This document shows, in pieces, positions 27,420 to 37,800 of a stretch of 58,372 nucleotides of DNA (positions are counted from its first letter, which is position 1; each line of letters opens with the position of its first letter). The notes under the pieces are model-generated. The model searched no databases. It had not been told where the DNA came from and worked only from the letters and a program-made list of their open reading frames with translations. Made by a program: the position numbers and the translations under genes. The stretch comes from Fimbriimonadia bacterium (GTDB lineage: Bacteria; Armatimonadota; Fimbriimonadia; Fimbriimonadales; GBS-DC), in NCBI GenBank assembly GCA_026129765.1, contig JAHCHP010000020.1, positions 1 through 58,372 of the forward strand, given 5' to 3'.

Positions 27420-29585
27420 TCATTTGGGTTGTTGATTTTGACGAGGGCTTTCTGGCGCAGGGCTGAAGTGGATCCCCCGATCCTTCGGTTGACCGTACAA
27501 CTCAGGATGAATGAACTTGCCTTGTTGCTCTTCCAGTTTTTCCGGCTCCGTTCGATAACCGTAACGCTGAACCCAAAGATCATTTCGTATGGTTTCCACC
27601 CGCCATGAAATTTCAATTAGGGGTTTGCTGGAGCGGATCACGAACTGATTGTTCTGGACTTTCCGAACCACTTTGACTTGCACAAACTCATCGCTGTCGT
27701 CCACCACGGTCAAGTGATAAACGGGGTCGCGGTTGATGCTCTCAAAGTAGTCGGGCAGGGAGACGGTTGCAAAACCTTGCGCATCGGTGGTCACATTTCC
27801 GCGATACACATTGTACGGCTCCGGTCCCTCCGCGCAGAAATGGTTGAGGTAGTGCGATTCAGGGCGGAGTGGATGGTCTATATTGAAAGCTTTCGTGCCG
27901 GAAGCAGCGAATCGTCCGTTCGCATAAACTCCGTAGCCATCGGTACTGCTTGCTTGACCATAAACGCCAAAGTTCGTTCCAGACGAAGAAGCAGAATATC
28001 CCAGAACACCGTATCCGCCAGAGCTCGCCGTATAGCCATAGACTCCAACAGTAAATCCGGTGGTGGCGGTTGTTCTGCCATAAGCTCCATACCCGGATGA
28101 ACTACTACTCTCGAACCAGCCCCCATAATTCGATCCAGTAGTGGTGACTGCCGATCCTACAACCGCTCTGCCAGAAGTGCTGTAATTGTGAGCCACGACT
28201 CCATAAGTAAACCCAGAATTGGAGGTGGCTTGAACAAATAGTCCCATTCCTTCATTGCTGGCGTTTTCAAACCACCCCCCATAGTTGAACCCGCTGGTTG
28301 CGGATGCATAGCCCATCACGCCCACCCCGGATACGCTGCTGCTTTCGCCATAGACCCCGTAAGCTTCGCCTGTGGATGCCGTTGCCCAACCATAGACTCC
28401 ACGACCTGAGGTGCTGTTGCTTTGACCATGGACTCCATAGGCATTGCCAGTTGCTGCGCCGACAAACCCAAAAATGCCTCTGCCGGATGTGCTGTCGCTT
28501 CGCCCATAGACCCCGTAGTTCGTGCCGCTGGGATTATTAGCATGTCCATAGACGCCCCTGCCAGACGTACTGCTGCTGTGTCCATAGACCCCGTAATTCG
28601 TGCCGGCGCTGTTCTGAACGATGCCATAAACACCGACACCACTCGTTCCATTTGCCCTCCCCATCACGCCATATCCGCTGCCTTCATGCTGTCCCCAGAC
28701 GCCTATACCAAATCCCGTTGTGCTTTTGTTGTAGCCATAGACTCCGGAGGAAGATGCTCCGGGCATGGTAGAAGAGATTTCGCCATAAATGGCATACTCG
28801 AATGCGGAGGTGGAGCTATTGACCGCATGGACCGGATAACTGGGGCTGTTTGTGCCGAAACCGGTGTTTCCAGAGAAGAAGCTGCGCCCCAAGAAATAGC
28901 CCGCATATCCGGCAGCGGAGTTGGTCAAGGCATAGACACCATAATTGACTCCGGTGTTGCGTGAAGCGACCGCGTAGACGCCCGTGCCAGTCGGCGAATC
29001 GGCGCGCCCGGTGATCCCCACGCCGAACCCAGTAGTCGCGCTGGAATGCGCCAATAACCCGACCCCACCCGCGCCAGCGTTCAAGAAACGCGCTGCCGTG
29101 CCGCTGCTCGCGCTCACATCCAGCAAATGCGCGGGGCTTGTTGTGCCGATACCCACATTTGTTGAGAAGAAGGACCGCCCGATGAGATAGGCAGCATAGC
29201 CATTGGTAGAGTTAGTGAGACCATAAATGCCATAGTTGACGCCGGTGGTGCTGGTTGCCACGCCATACAGCCCTGTGCCGTTGGGCGCGGCGCTTTGTCC
29301 CCAGATGCCGGTCGGGAATCCTGCTGTGCCGGAGGCGATGCCGAAGATGGCTGCGCCGGTGCCATTTGTCTGTCCGAACACAGCGGCGGCGGAACTGCTG
29401 GCGTTGTTGATGATAAATTGCCCTGCGCGCCCGGTACTGGTGCTGGTTCCAGACACGGCTGGCGTTGCCGCGCTGGATGTGCCGCTGAGAGGCTGCGCAT
29501 AAATCAGCGTAGTGATGAAACCGGTGAAGACAATGGCGACTACTCTTATCAATGCCTGTAGTTGCCTTGATCTGCCAAAATTCAT
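27420..29585 (-). CDS. Secreted GVYG-repeat fibre protein
   Basis: 721 residues from the ATG at 29585, which follows GGAGGA. A signal peptide ends near TLIYAQ. Residues about 70-560 are a long array of short repeats built on GVYG or GVxG units separated by STSG/ATTG segments (about 20-25 residues per turn), interrupted near 105-140 and 185-230 by GRSFFSxNxG segments. This pattern suggests a beta-helical stalk. The last 165 residues form a domain shared with neighbours: KAFNIDHPLRPESHYL, SLPDYFESINRD, YHLTVVD, ISWRVETIRND and a charged tail. I know this C-terminal domain from many bacterial surface proteins but not a function for it. It probably forms an adhesive or structural fibre. Confidence 0.75.
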   Translation of the reverse strand: MNFGRSRQLQALIRVVAIVFTGFITTLIYAQPLSGTSSAATPAVSGTSTSTGRAGQFIINNASSSAAAVFGQTNGTGAAIFGIASGTAGFPTGIWGQSAAPNGTGLYGVATSTTGVNYGIYGLTNSTNGYAAYLIGRSFFSTNVGIGTTSPAHLLDVSASSGTAARFLNAGAGGVGLLAHSSATTGFGVGITGRADSPTGTGVYAVASRNTGVNYGVYALTNSAAGYAGYFLGRSFFSGNTGFGTNSPSYPVHAVNSSTSAFEYAIYGEISSTMPGASSSGVYGYNKSTTGFGIGVWGQHEGSGYGVMGRANGTSGVGVYGIVQNSAGTNYGVYGHSSSTSGRGVYGHANNPSGTNYGVYGRSDSTSGRGIFGFVGAATGNAYGVHGQSNSTSGRGVYGWATASTGEAYGVYGESSSVSGVGVMGYASATSGFNYGGWFENASNEGMGLFVQATSNSGFTYGVVAHNYSTSGRAVVGSAVTTTGSNYGGWFESSSSSGYGAYGRTTATTGFTVGVYGYTASSGGYGVLGYSASSSGTNFGVYGQASSTDGYGVYANGRFAASGTKAFNIDHPLRPESHYLNHFCAEGPEPYNVYRGNVTTDAQGFATVSLPDYFESINRDPVYHLTVVDDSDEFVQVKVVRKVQNNQFVIRSSKPLIEISWRVETIRNDLWVQRYGYRTEPEKLEEQQGKFIHPELYGQPKDRGIHFSPAPESPRQNQQPK

Positions 29586-29737
29586 GGGAGTCCTCCAATA
29601 ATAAAGGTATTTTGATCTATTTAGGTTCAGCGCTCGCATGTTGAAAGGTGGGATAACCTCTTCATCGTACAATTTGATTTTGGCTATTTGGAGGTTTTAT
29701 TGAAGTATAAATTCAGGAGGCGGGGCAGTTTTGAGAG

Positions 29738-29763
29738 GGAGAGGGAGAATTGCCTCCCTCTCC
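29738..29763 (-). terminator. Hairpin downstream of the 29775-31670 gene
   Basis: GGAGAGGGAG pairs with CTCCCTCTCC around AATTGC. It lies 11 bases past the stop on the minus strand. There is no T-run, so it may be factor-assisted. Confidence 0.45.
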
Positions 29764-29774
29764 TATAGGTAGAA

Positions 29775-31670
29775 TTATTTGGGTTGCTCTTTGGTTGGCT
29801 CACTCTCCGGTTTGGGGCGATAATTCAAACCCCGCTCTTTGGGCTGACCATACAGCTCAGGAGACAGGTACTTGCCCTTCAGCTCATCCTCTTTTTCCTG
29901 TTCTGTTTGGAAGCCGTAACGCTGCACCCAAGGATCGTTGCGAATGGCTTCTACTCGCCAAGAGACCTCAACATGCGGCTGGTTTGTGCGGATCACGAAC
30001 CGATTGCTTTGAATCTTACGAACCACGCGCGCCAAAACAAACTCTTCTCCAGCGCCGTCAACAATGGTCAATTGATACCGGAACTCGCGGTTGACAGATT
30101 CAAAATAGTCTGGCAAGTGTACGGTCGCATAGCCCTGCGCATCGGTCACCACATTACCGCTGTAAGCGTTCAAAGGTTCTGACGACTCAGTGCAAAAGTG
30201 ATTCAGGTAGTGCGTTTCGGGGTGAAGAGGGTGATCGATTTGGAACGATTTTGTGCCGAGAGCTGCAAAAGAACCCTCCGCAAAAACCGCATGGCTCGCT
30301 GCACCAGCGACATCTGTTCCACGAACTCCGTAGGAATTAGATGAGGTACTGCGCGACTCGCCCCATACGCCCTCAGCGCCGCCTGTGGAAGCGGATGCAT
30401 AACCCGAAACTCCTGTCCCATCAACGCTTTCGGTTCTTCCATAAACACCGGTAGCCAAACCTATGGTAGCGTTAGCCAATCCTTGGACCGTAAAGCTGTT
30501 GGGGCTGAAGGTCTCGAAACGCCCTCCAGTCGTGTTTCCACTGGTTGCAGAAGCATAACCATAAACCCCGGTGCCAGACGTGCTATTGCTCTGACCATAG
30601 ACCCCAACGGAGTTACCTGTGGCGGCATCTGCCAAACCGAAAACACCTCTACCATTGACGCTATTGCTTTGACCCAAAACACCAAAGGTTGCGCCGGTGG
30701 TGGAACTGGCAAAGCCAAAAACGCCCCTGCCGGAGCTGCTGGCGCTTTCAAAGCGTCCTCCAAAAGTAGTTCCGGTGGTGGCGGTCGTCTGCCCGAACAC
30801 GCCTCTGCCAGTAGTGCTGCTGCTCTGACCATAAACCCCGCTGACTGTGCCGGAAACGCTGGTATGATTACCATAAATAGCCCGGTCTCCTACGGGCGCT
30901 TCCACATGCAAGAGGTAAAGAGGGTTTGTGGTACCAATACCTACATTACCGCCCATCAGCGCAATGCGCCCAGCAAACAGGGTAAGTTTGTCATCTTCAT
31001 CTTCTTGAAGGTAAACATAGTTTGCGTCGCCGAAATTGAGACGAGCATTCCAGCCAAAACTCCCTCCCGGACCGATTAAGCGAAGCGTGTCTGAGGTTGT
31101 GGATTGCACATTGAGACGATGCGTAAACGTGTTGCCTCCAAGAGCGACATTGCCATTATTGTAGAGAATGTTGTTGCCTGATGTCTGCCAGAGAGCATCT
31201 TGCAGGTCATTGGAAGGCATCCATGTGTTGCCGTCCCACTTCAATATCTGTCCATTGGCAGGCGCGGCATTGGAAACCGATCGTCCTTGCAGCCCCAGCG
31301 CATTGGAAGCGGTGTGCGCATAGGGGGTGGGATTGATCTTGACACGCGGAGCCAGTTCCTGGTAGCCCCCGTTGCTGTTGCCCAATCGAATCGCGATTGC
31401 CAGATAACGGTCTCCTCCATCCCACACATTACCGAAGTTGAGGGGAGTGGTGATCAACCCATTTTGAATGAGGATGTCGTCGACAAACTGCTCCGCTCCG
31501 ATCTGTGAGCCGCCTGCTGCCATCGTCCACAACTGGAACCGCAGGTCATAAGTGCCATTCGCAGGCACACCGCCATCGCGCAGGTAACCCTGGTAAGTGA
31601 ACGGCTGCGCATCAACGAGGCTTGCCGACATCAAGGCAAGTAATCCAAACAGTACATTTTTTATGTTCAT
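29775..31670 (-). CDS. Secreted fibre protein, N-domain plus GVYG repeats plus shared C-domain
   Basis: 631 residues; the ATG at 31670 has GGAGAAG just upstream. A signal peptide ends at VDAQ. The N-domain (FTYQGYLRDGGVPANGTY) and the following RSVSNAAPANGQILKWDGNTW linker match the S74 fibre protein. The GVYG-type repeat array (about 270-470) and the C-domain (KSFQIDHPLHPETHYL, LPDYFESVNRE, VSWRVEAIRND, RYGFQTEQEK) match the 27420-29585 protein. It is therefore a bridge between the two architectures. Likely cell-surface fibre; partner and ligand unknown. Confidence 0.8.
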   Translation of the reverse strand: MNIKNVLFGLLALMSASLVDAQPFTYQGYLRDGGVPANGTYDLRFQLWTMAAGGSQIGAEQFVDDILIQNGLITTPLNFGNVWDGGDRYLAIAIRLGNSNGGYQELAPRVKINPTPYAHTASNALGLQGRSVSNAAPANGQILKWDGNTWMPSNDLQDALWQTSGNNILYNNGNVALGGNTFTHRLNVQSTTSDTLRLIGPGGSFGWNARLNFGDANYVYLQEDEDDKLTLFAGRIALMGGNVGIGTTNPLYLLHVEAPVGDRAIYGNHTSVSGTVSGVYGQSSSTTGRGVFGQTTATTGTTFGGRFESASSSGRGVFGFASSTTGATFGVLGQSNSVNGRGVFGLADAATGNSVGVYGQSNSTSGTGVYGYASATSGNTTGGRFETFSPNSFTVQGLANATIGLATGVYGRTESVDGTGVSGYASASTGGAEGVWGESRSTSSNSYGVRGTDVAGAASHAVFAEGSFAALGTKSFQIDHPLHPETHYLNHFCTESSEPLNAYSGNVVTDAQGYATVHLPDYFESVNREFRYQLTIVDGAGEEFVLARVVRKIQSNRFVIRTNQPHVEVSWRVEAIRNDPWVQRYGFQTEQEKEDELKGKYLSPELYGQPKERGLNYRPKPESEPTKEQPK

Positions 31671-31758
31671 TAAGTCTTCTCCGAAGTGATATAGTATGTC
31701 AGGAAGGAGGTGTTCTCCAATCCGCATCCCCTAATTATAACACGGTTTTGGAGATTCG

Positions 31759-31795
31759 CAAAAAAAAGCTTCCCTGAGTCTATAGGGAAGCTTTT
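31759..31795 (-). terminator. Intrinsic terminator of the giant surface protein gene
   Basis: AAAAGCTTCCCT pairs with AGGGAAGCTTTT (12 pairs, eight-base loop). On the minus strand it is followed by a run of T, 34 bases past the stop. Confidence 0.88.
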
Positions 31796-31828
31796 GAAAG
31801 GCGCGTTTAGCGCGCTTGGAGAGAGTTT

Positions 31829-34800
31829 CTAACAACCAGCGCCGAAGTTAAACAACACTTCCAACAGATCGTTATCGTTCACAATGCCGTCCCTGTTCAG
31901 ATCGGCAGGCAGGTCGGTGCCAAACTGTCCGAAGTTGAACAGCACTTCTAACAGATCGTTGTCGTTGGCGCAGCCGTCGCCATTGACATCGCCCGGCACA
32001 TAGATGTTCAGATAAACCTGCGCCATTTCGCTGTTCAAGCCGCCGCCCACTTGCGCGAAGTAGTTGAAGCCGTCAGCGCCGCTCTGGTTTGGGATTATGG
32101 TCAGGTTTGGAGCCGTCCCGCTCAATGTGCCTTTACCCGGTTGAGAGGCAAGCATATAGCTGATTGCTCGGTTCTGGTGGTCATACGCGCCCAAGGTGAA
32201 AGCGCGCGCAATACCAAGCCAGAGGTTAATCGTGTCGATAGGCGCATCGGATGCCAGCCATCGGGGAGAGTTCTGCAAAGCCCCATGCGCAGCTGCGCTG
32301 CTGGAGTCGTTTGCAACCGATCCTGTACCTTCATCCAGACGATAGTAGCCGATTAAATTCGGCTCGTCGCCTTTCAATGAGGCGCGCAGATCACGGTGTA
32401 ACTCCGTCTGCATAAGCGCGCGGTTCCAAATGCGCACCTCATCGATGTCGCCAGGGAAGTACCCGTTGTTCAACGGCGGATAATGCCCGATGATCAACGG
32501 TTGAGTAGTAGAGGGTGTGCCGGGCGTTCCTGTCCAAGCGCGGCTCGCCTTCAACTCGCCATCCACATAGAGCCGACCGCCATTCTCATCTACAACCATC
32601 GTCACTTGATGCCATTGACCGTCCGCGATGAAACCGCCATCCATGCCGCTGCCGCCATCCCAAATGTAACTGCTCCCATTTCGGAAGTACCAGGCGCGGA
32701 GATGACCATTTCGCAGGAACATCTGGTAGCCATTGGTGGACCCAACGCTATACTTGTTGAGAATAGCGCGTTCTGTGGCGCTGTTGTCATTGGTTCGCAC
32801 CCATGCCGATAGAGTGAGAGGGTAGGCGTTCAGCTCGGCGCGATGAGCGATTTCTACCCGATCATCCACGCCGTCCAATCGCAGCATCGCGCCCGCCAAT
32901 CCTGCCACAGGGCGGTTCAATGCCTGTAAAGTAGCAGAGGCGGGTACGCTATCGACAGCGCCATCGTTCGCTTTGAAAGTGAAAGCCTGAGGACCAGTCA
33001 CATTCGGAACATAAAGCATGTGAGGCGTAACGCCACTTAAACCGCCATTGTTGGGCGGAGTGACAACCGCGTACGTGAGCGGATCTTGGTTCAGATCGAA
33101 GCCCTTGAGTTGGAAAGCGCGCGGCTGTCCGCCCGACGTGATGACTCGGAACACCGGAGCATCAGATGCCGACCAGTTCGGGATACCCCCCAACGTCGCG
33201 TGGCTACCTGAGTTGGTTGAGTCTTCGAGCCTTGCGCCACTGCCTTCGTCCATACGCCAGTAACCGATCAACCCGACTTCGCTGCCTTTCAGTGTGGCTT
33301 CAAAGTTCGTGTTGATCTCCTCACCCGAACGCGCATAGTTCCAAATGCGAACTTCATCCAGCAAGCCTTGATAGCCATTTCCGCCAATCACCAAAGGCAC
33401 ATTGCCGCGGGTATAAGGTGTCATACCGGTCTTTTGCGCTTCCAGCACGCCATTGCGATAGATACGCATAAAGTTACCGCTTTGGCTCACAACGAAGGCA
33501 AAGTGCTGCCAAGTTCCCACGATGTTCTGTGGAGGTGTGTAGGAAAGACGCCCACCGCTGAAGATGCTTCCGAAGTCCCAATAGACCACCCCGTCGCTCC
33601 AAGGAGTATGCATACTGATGCGGTTCGAGTTTAATACTCCAATGGTCAACGGCGACTGCGGTCGCGCAGCGTCCACTTTTTGCCAGAACTCAATCGTCAT
33701 CTCGCCCGTTGGGACGTTCAAGCCATAACCGGCAAGCTGAGCGAAGTTATTCGAGCCGTTGAACCGCAGCATTGCTCCTGCCAAGGTTGCAGTAGGAGGC
33801 GCGTTCAGCACTGTTAATGTGCCGCTGCCGGTGGATGGGTTGAAGCTGGTGTCGCCAGTGAACTCCGCAGTAATCGGTTGGTTGCCGCGCGGCGTTCCTA
33901 AGCCTGGTGTGAAGTTCACCGTCGCTTCCCCGTTGGCATTAGTCACGATTGTTCCCAATGAACTACCGTTCAATCGCAGTGTCACCATTTTCCCTTCTAA
34001 AGGAATACTCGCTCCATAGGTCAAGCGCGCGGTAATGGTGGAGGCTTCTCCTAACGATGCGCTTACATTAGGAATCGTTATCGTGGTATTCGCCTTATTC
34101 ACGGTGAGCGTTGCGCTCGTCTGAGAGGAGTTGTAACCGCGATAGCCGGGGAAGCTCGCTGTGAGGGGATAAGTTCCCGCTGAGGTGTTGATAGGAATCA
34201 GGTAGTTATACACCGCGTTACCTTGATGGTTTGTTAATCCATCGCCTACGCTGTTTCCATTCACCGAGAACAACACACGCTGACCGTTTAGAGCGGTGTT
34301 TTCCGGCTGTCTGCGCAGAATGGCTTCCAGCGATACGCTTGAGCCGACTTGCCCTGTCCTGTTGGGCAAGGACAATGAGGTTGGGGTTAGCGCGTTGATT
34401 TCATCTGCTCCCAGATCGATCTTTTCACCGAAAATGCGGTCTAACAGGTCAAAGTCTTGCAAAATCTTCGCCGCGTCCGAGTTGTCGCCGCGATCAAAGC
34501 AGGGCGACTCGGGTTTTAGGTGGTAGTTATCCTGTCCATCATTGACAAACAAGGGGTCGTCGATGATGTCGGTATCCGAAGGTTGCATGTTGCGGAAGTT
34601 CGGAGAGCCATTCACGCAGTTGTTGCGCGTGGTGATACCGCCATCCGACCGCTTTTCAATTAACGGACCGCCGCCATGCTTATGGAAGATATTGTTCGCC
34701 AGCAGAACGCTCGTGCCAGACGAGGCATAGAGCGCGGCGCCCGCTGAACTGTCGGTGCTGGTGTTGTTGGCAATCGTGTTGTTTATGAACTTCGCGGACG

Positions 34801-37800
34801 AGTTGACTAAGTAGATGGTAGAGTTCGTGCTAATGTTGCGAATAATCAAGTTGTTCAGAAACTCGGGTGAGCCGAAGGAATGCGTTATGGTCGAACCAAT
34901 GACCGCTGGTCCCGAAGTTTGGTTGTTGACCAGGATATTGTTGCTGATGATCGGCGAGCAGGTGTTGCCGGAAGTGCCAACCGCGTAAATACCGGACCCC
35001 GAATCGGATCGCCCGTTGCGTATTGTGAAGTTATCCAGCATCGTGTCATTGCCGATGCCCGCGGGGAAGGTGACCACGCGCCCGCCTGCCTGACCGTCGA
35101 TAATGCTTTCGCCTGCAGCGGCGGTGCGCTGCCAACGCGAGGTTTCTGTGCCAGCAAAGCCTCCGAACACGGGTACACGATTTTTCATGGTGATCCGCTC
35201 GTTGTATACACCCGCTTTGACCCACACTTGCATGCCTGCGGTAGCGATGTTAATCGCGTTTTGAATCGTTCGCTTTGGCGAGTTCCACGACAAACCGTTG
35301 TTTGCGTCGTTGCCGGTCGGCGTTACATAGAGAGTGGTTGGTTCTGTCACGGTCAATGGAAGTGCGTTGGAAAGTTCGCTCGGCGCATTCTCCACCTGAA
35401 CCTGAACCGGACCAGGGAACAGTAGGTCGCTGCCCTGAACAGAGACCAGCAGCTCTGTGGAGGATAGTTGAACGGTGTAGCGAGGGGTGCCGTTGATGTA
35501 TGCCTGCGCACTGCTCTCAAAGCCTGTGCCAAAGACATTGAGCGAAAAACCACCGCTGAAGGCAGCCCGCGTGTTAGGCAAAAGACTTGTCAACGTCGGT
35601 TTTGGGTTGCGAACCGTGAAAGTCTCCGGATTCGAGAATTGGGTTGTGAATGGAGAAGGCTGAGGACTTGACACTTTCACAGGATAAACGCGCCCGGTGG
35701 TTAGTTCATTCGTGTTGACCGTGAACCGTAGTTCGTTCGGAGAAATGAAGGTCGTGGCTCTTGGCGCATTATTGAAGTGAACTTGCATAAAGTTCTTAAA
35801 GCCTTCGCCCAAAACTCGGATGGTTTGGGTCGCGCTGCCTCGCTGAACATAAGGCGGATCACAGCGGTGAACGACGCTAACAGGGTTTAAGACGGTGAAG
35901 GTTTCCGCGCCGCCCGTGTATTGGAAACCGGGAGTCGCAGGATTACGAACATCCACTTCTACGTTGCCTGCCGTTTGGAGCAAGGAAGCGGGAATCATCG
36001 CGATCAGCGTGCCGCCATTCACATACTCGGTTTGCAAGTCCACAAAGTTTGAGCTGCCGACCGGTTTGAAAATCACTACCGAAGCAGTTTCAGGCGAATC
36101 GCCTTTGATGAAGCCGCTGCCTTTGACGGTAATTGCCACTCCTTCCGCCGCAACCGCATAGCCTGACCGTGGACTCAAGCGTTTCTGCGCATTTTCGTCA
36201 AAGAAGGGAGGCGGATAGACAATAAAGACACTTTTGGCGTTAGAGACACCACCTCCGGGCAGGGGGGTGACCACAGTGATGTCAACCGGACCGCCCTTGT
36301 TCAAAAGCGCGTAAGGCACCACTGCATCCAGCGCGTTGCCATCCCATGGATTGGGATAGCTCGTTTCCAATGGTTGATCATTCCAATAGACGATGGAAAG
36401 CCCTTGAGTAAAGGTCGCAGGTCCATCGGAAGTGACTGTGATGGGCAAATCGTTATCACCTCGTGAGCCGACTTCGTAAGTCGTGAACTGCTGCGAACCG
36501 GACAATACGCTATTTATCTTCGGTAGGCGGTAGCCAACAGGAAAGCGCATTATGTTCGAGTCGGGCTTGCCCGGCACGCGCGCAAACACGGGATAACCAT
36601 CCAGCGAGACCGTGTTCAAAATGCTGTCGTGCGTGGGGCGGCTGAGAGTCGCTGTCAACAGGTTCTGAGCAGCATTGTAGGTCGTAGGAATGGCGATATT
36701 GTTCACATAGATTTGTGCGCCGGAAGCAAGGTAGCCAATCGGTCGTCCTTCTATTTTCAGAACCGCTTGCGTATCCCCAAAGCGAGCAAACGTATCGCCG
36801 GGAAAATTCACGCTGTAGAAGATTCCGGGAGTGGTATCGTTAGACGCATGCACCGGAATCGGGTTCGTTTCAGGGGAATTGAAGCCTTGCAGCGCGAATT
36901 GACGCGTGAATACCTGGAAGGGTCGACTGGCTTCCAGCGCGTAGGTGTCAAATGGTTCTAAAGTGAAACTGCCAAGAGAGAGAGAACCTATTTGCGCGGA
37001 ACCGTAAATGCTTAAGGGCAGGAAATAGAATCCGCCGCCCAGTGTCAGATAAAGCTTATTGTTGAACTGGTTGTTTCCATCCATGATCACAGTCACTTTG
37101 ACATCCAGCGCGCCGTTGGTAGGCATTTGCAATTGAATCGATTGTCCCGCCTCCACTTCACCCAAGACTGTGCCATCAGATCGCGAAAATCGAATCTTTG
37201 GTTTAGGCTGGAAACTGAGGTCTTGCCTGACACCTAAAACGCCGCGAATTGTGGCTTGAGCAATGTTGTAGCCTCCGCTCAATTGGAATCCGTCAAACAA
37301 ATTGATGGTCGCGCTTTGGTTCAAAATGTTGAAGGGAGGCGATCCGGTCGCTGTTTGAATCAAATAAATGACCGCTGCCGTCAGGTCGCCGGTCAAAGTG
37401 AATATCCGGTCTGAACCGGTTCCACTGATTTGGGTGAGCAATGTGTTTGTGGAGCTATTACTGGCAGAGACACTGAAAACGGGCTTGTGAACCTCTGCCG
37501 TCAGCAATCCCTCGAAACGTGGGATCAAATCGATAGTTCGATCCTGATTGACACCCAGAACGCTCTGAAGATCGAACAGGTTGAAACTCCAATCTATATT
37601 GCGTAAGGAACGCGGTATCAAACTACCAGAGAAAACGGTGTGTCCCGCAAATTTCCCTGTGAGACCCAGTACCGGACGCGCCTGAATGATCGCATCCAGG
37701 GTGACGTTCGCGTCGGGGCTGCGTCCCAGAAGCGAAGCGGTTCCGTTGCGTTTGAAGGCGGTCGTAATTACCACCGGACCGCCAGGCAACAGGGCTTCTC

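Noticed and set aside
28000..29500. Short repeats in the GVYG gene as a possible CRISPR array
   Set aside because: The periodicity follows codons of a continuous frame with signal peptide and C-domain; there are no constant direct repeats with unique spacers.
25824..31670. Prophage tail-fibre module
   Set aside because: Signal peptides are present and there are no capsid, portal, terminase, integrase or lysis genes nearby.
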